Shown here piece after piece: positions 5,199 to 5,623 of a DNA stretch of 5,623 bases. Source of the stretch: Gemmatimonadota bacterium (lineage in GTDB: Bacteria; Gemmatimonadota; Gemmatimonadetes; Gemmatimonadales; GWC2-71-9); assembly GCA_003220955.1 (NCBI GenBank), contig QHTW01000106.1, forward strand, positions 1-5,623. The letters are read 5' to 3'. Below the pieces are notes generated by a model, which worked only from the letters and a program-made list of their open reading frames with translations, ran no database searches and was not told the DNA's origin. The translations under genes were made by a program, and so were the position numbers. How positions within the stretch are numbered: the stretch's first letter is position 1; each line of letters opens with the position of its first letter.

Positions 5199-5623
5199 GC
5201 AGGGCTTCCTTTGATGTATCCCATCTCGACGGCGTAATCGTAGAGCTTGCCTTGCAGCAACTGGCGCGCGCGAAACAGCCGCGACTTCACCGTCCCCACC
5301 GGGATTTGCAGAATCCCCGCGATCTCTTGATACGACATCCCTTCGACATCGCTCAATACCAGTGTCTCGCGGAAGGCCACCGGCAGCTGGTCGATCGCCC
5401 GGAGCACTTGGTCATCCACGATCTTGTCGAAGAATGCTCCCTGCGGGTCTTCGTCCTGTACCTCCGAGAACACCGCGTACGGCTCGATGGCGTCCACGTC
5501 CACCGTTTCCGGGTGCCGGGTGCGACGGCGGTATTCATTAATGAACGCGTGCCTCAGAATCGTGAGCAGCCACGCCTTCGCGTTGGTTCCCTTCTCGTAC
5601 TGGTCCCAGGCGCGGTAGGCCTT
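5195..5623 (-). CDS. RNA polymerase sigma-70 family factor (ECF, SigR-like), 5' end outside window
   Basis: The last 142 residues of a sigma factor; the frame is open to the right edge, so the start and sigma region 2.1-2.2 are missing. It begins KAYRAWDQYEKGTNAKAWLLT, typical of region 2.3, followed by ILRHAFINEYRRR (region 2.4, -10 recognition). An acidic linker of about 40 residues follows, with no region 3. Region 4 is LPVAFRETLVLSDVEGMSYQ plus EIAGILQIPVGTVKSRLFRAR, a helix-turn-helix for -35 binding. A short tail of about 18 residues ends in GYIKGSPA. The GTN-AWL segment resembles actinobacterial SigR. The GTG codon at 5503, an internal valine, is not the true start. The stop overlaps the anti-sigma start (ATGA). 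As the first visible gene of the operon it probably directs its own transcription and that of the downstream genes when released; the promoter is outside the window. Confidence 0.95.
   Translation of the reverse strand, partial: KAYRAWDQYEKGTNAKAWLLTILRHAFINEYRRRTRHPETVDVDAIEPYAVFSEVQDEDPQGAFFDKIVDDQVLRAIDQLPVAFRETLVLSDVEGMSYQEIAGILQIPVGTVKSRLFRARQLLQGKLYDYAVEMGYIKGSPA
5207..5212 (-). promoter_or_regulatory. Ribosome binding site of the anti-sigma factor
   Basis: AAAGGA on the minus strand, eight bases before the ATG at 5198, inside the last codons of the sigma gene. Together with the ATGA overlap it should keep anti-sigma output in step with sigma output. Confidence 0.6.

Overview
The window is GC-rich, gene-dense bacterial DNA with almost no intergenic space. 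The protein set (a HemB C-terminus, a SigR/RsrA-like sigma/anti-sigma pair, a DUF92 membrane protein and heavy use of GTG starts) fits a high-GC free-living bacterium. A Gemmatimonadota-like or similar soil lineage is my best guess, but it is inferred from general resemblance only and the sequence does not prove it. No tRNA, rRNA, CRISPR array, transposase or phage gene was seen.

Layout. On the plus strand, positions 3-287 are the 3' end of hemB (porphobilinogen synthase), which begins outside the window. Its stop codon lies inside a perfect 30-bp palindrome (283-312). Everything else is on the minus strand and reads from right to left. The order is: a sigma-70 family (ECF-type) factor whose 5' end is cut by the window edge (5195-5623), its zinc-binding anti-sigma factor (4974-5198), a DUF92/TIGR00297 membrane protein (4381-4977), a geranylgeranyl-reductase-family FAD oxidoreductase (3206-4384), a flavin reductase (2724-3209), an SRPBCC/START-like cyclase-type protein (2260-2724), a FabF-type beta-ketoacyl-ACP synthase (1013-2263) and a MIP-family aquaporin (326-982). 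hemB and the aquaporin gene converge, with 38 bases between them.

The six junctions from sigma factor to ketosynthase are all stop/start overlaps (ATGA, GTGA, GTGA, GTGA, TGATG, ATGA). The aquaporin follows after 30 bases. This is one translationally coupled transcription unit headed by a regulator that probably senses thiol redox state. Several starts are GTG codons placed exactly at these overlaps, so simple longest-ORF calling gives wrong N-termini for three genes.

How the genes may work together (inference): a redox-responsive sigma/anti-sigma pair controls a small lipid- or polyketide-like module. The ketosynthase would extend an acyl chain, the SRPBCC protein would bind or cyclise a hydrophobic intermediate, the flavin reductase would supply reduced flavin, and the FAD oxidoreductase would reduce or hydroxylate a lipid. 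DUF92 is related to plant VTE6 phytyl-phosphate kinase and would act on a prenyl alcohol or phosphate in the membrane. No acyl carrier protein, chain-length factor or prenyltransferase is in the window, so the product is unknown. The combination of these genes under their own sigma/anti-sigma pair is the most interesting aspect of the window.
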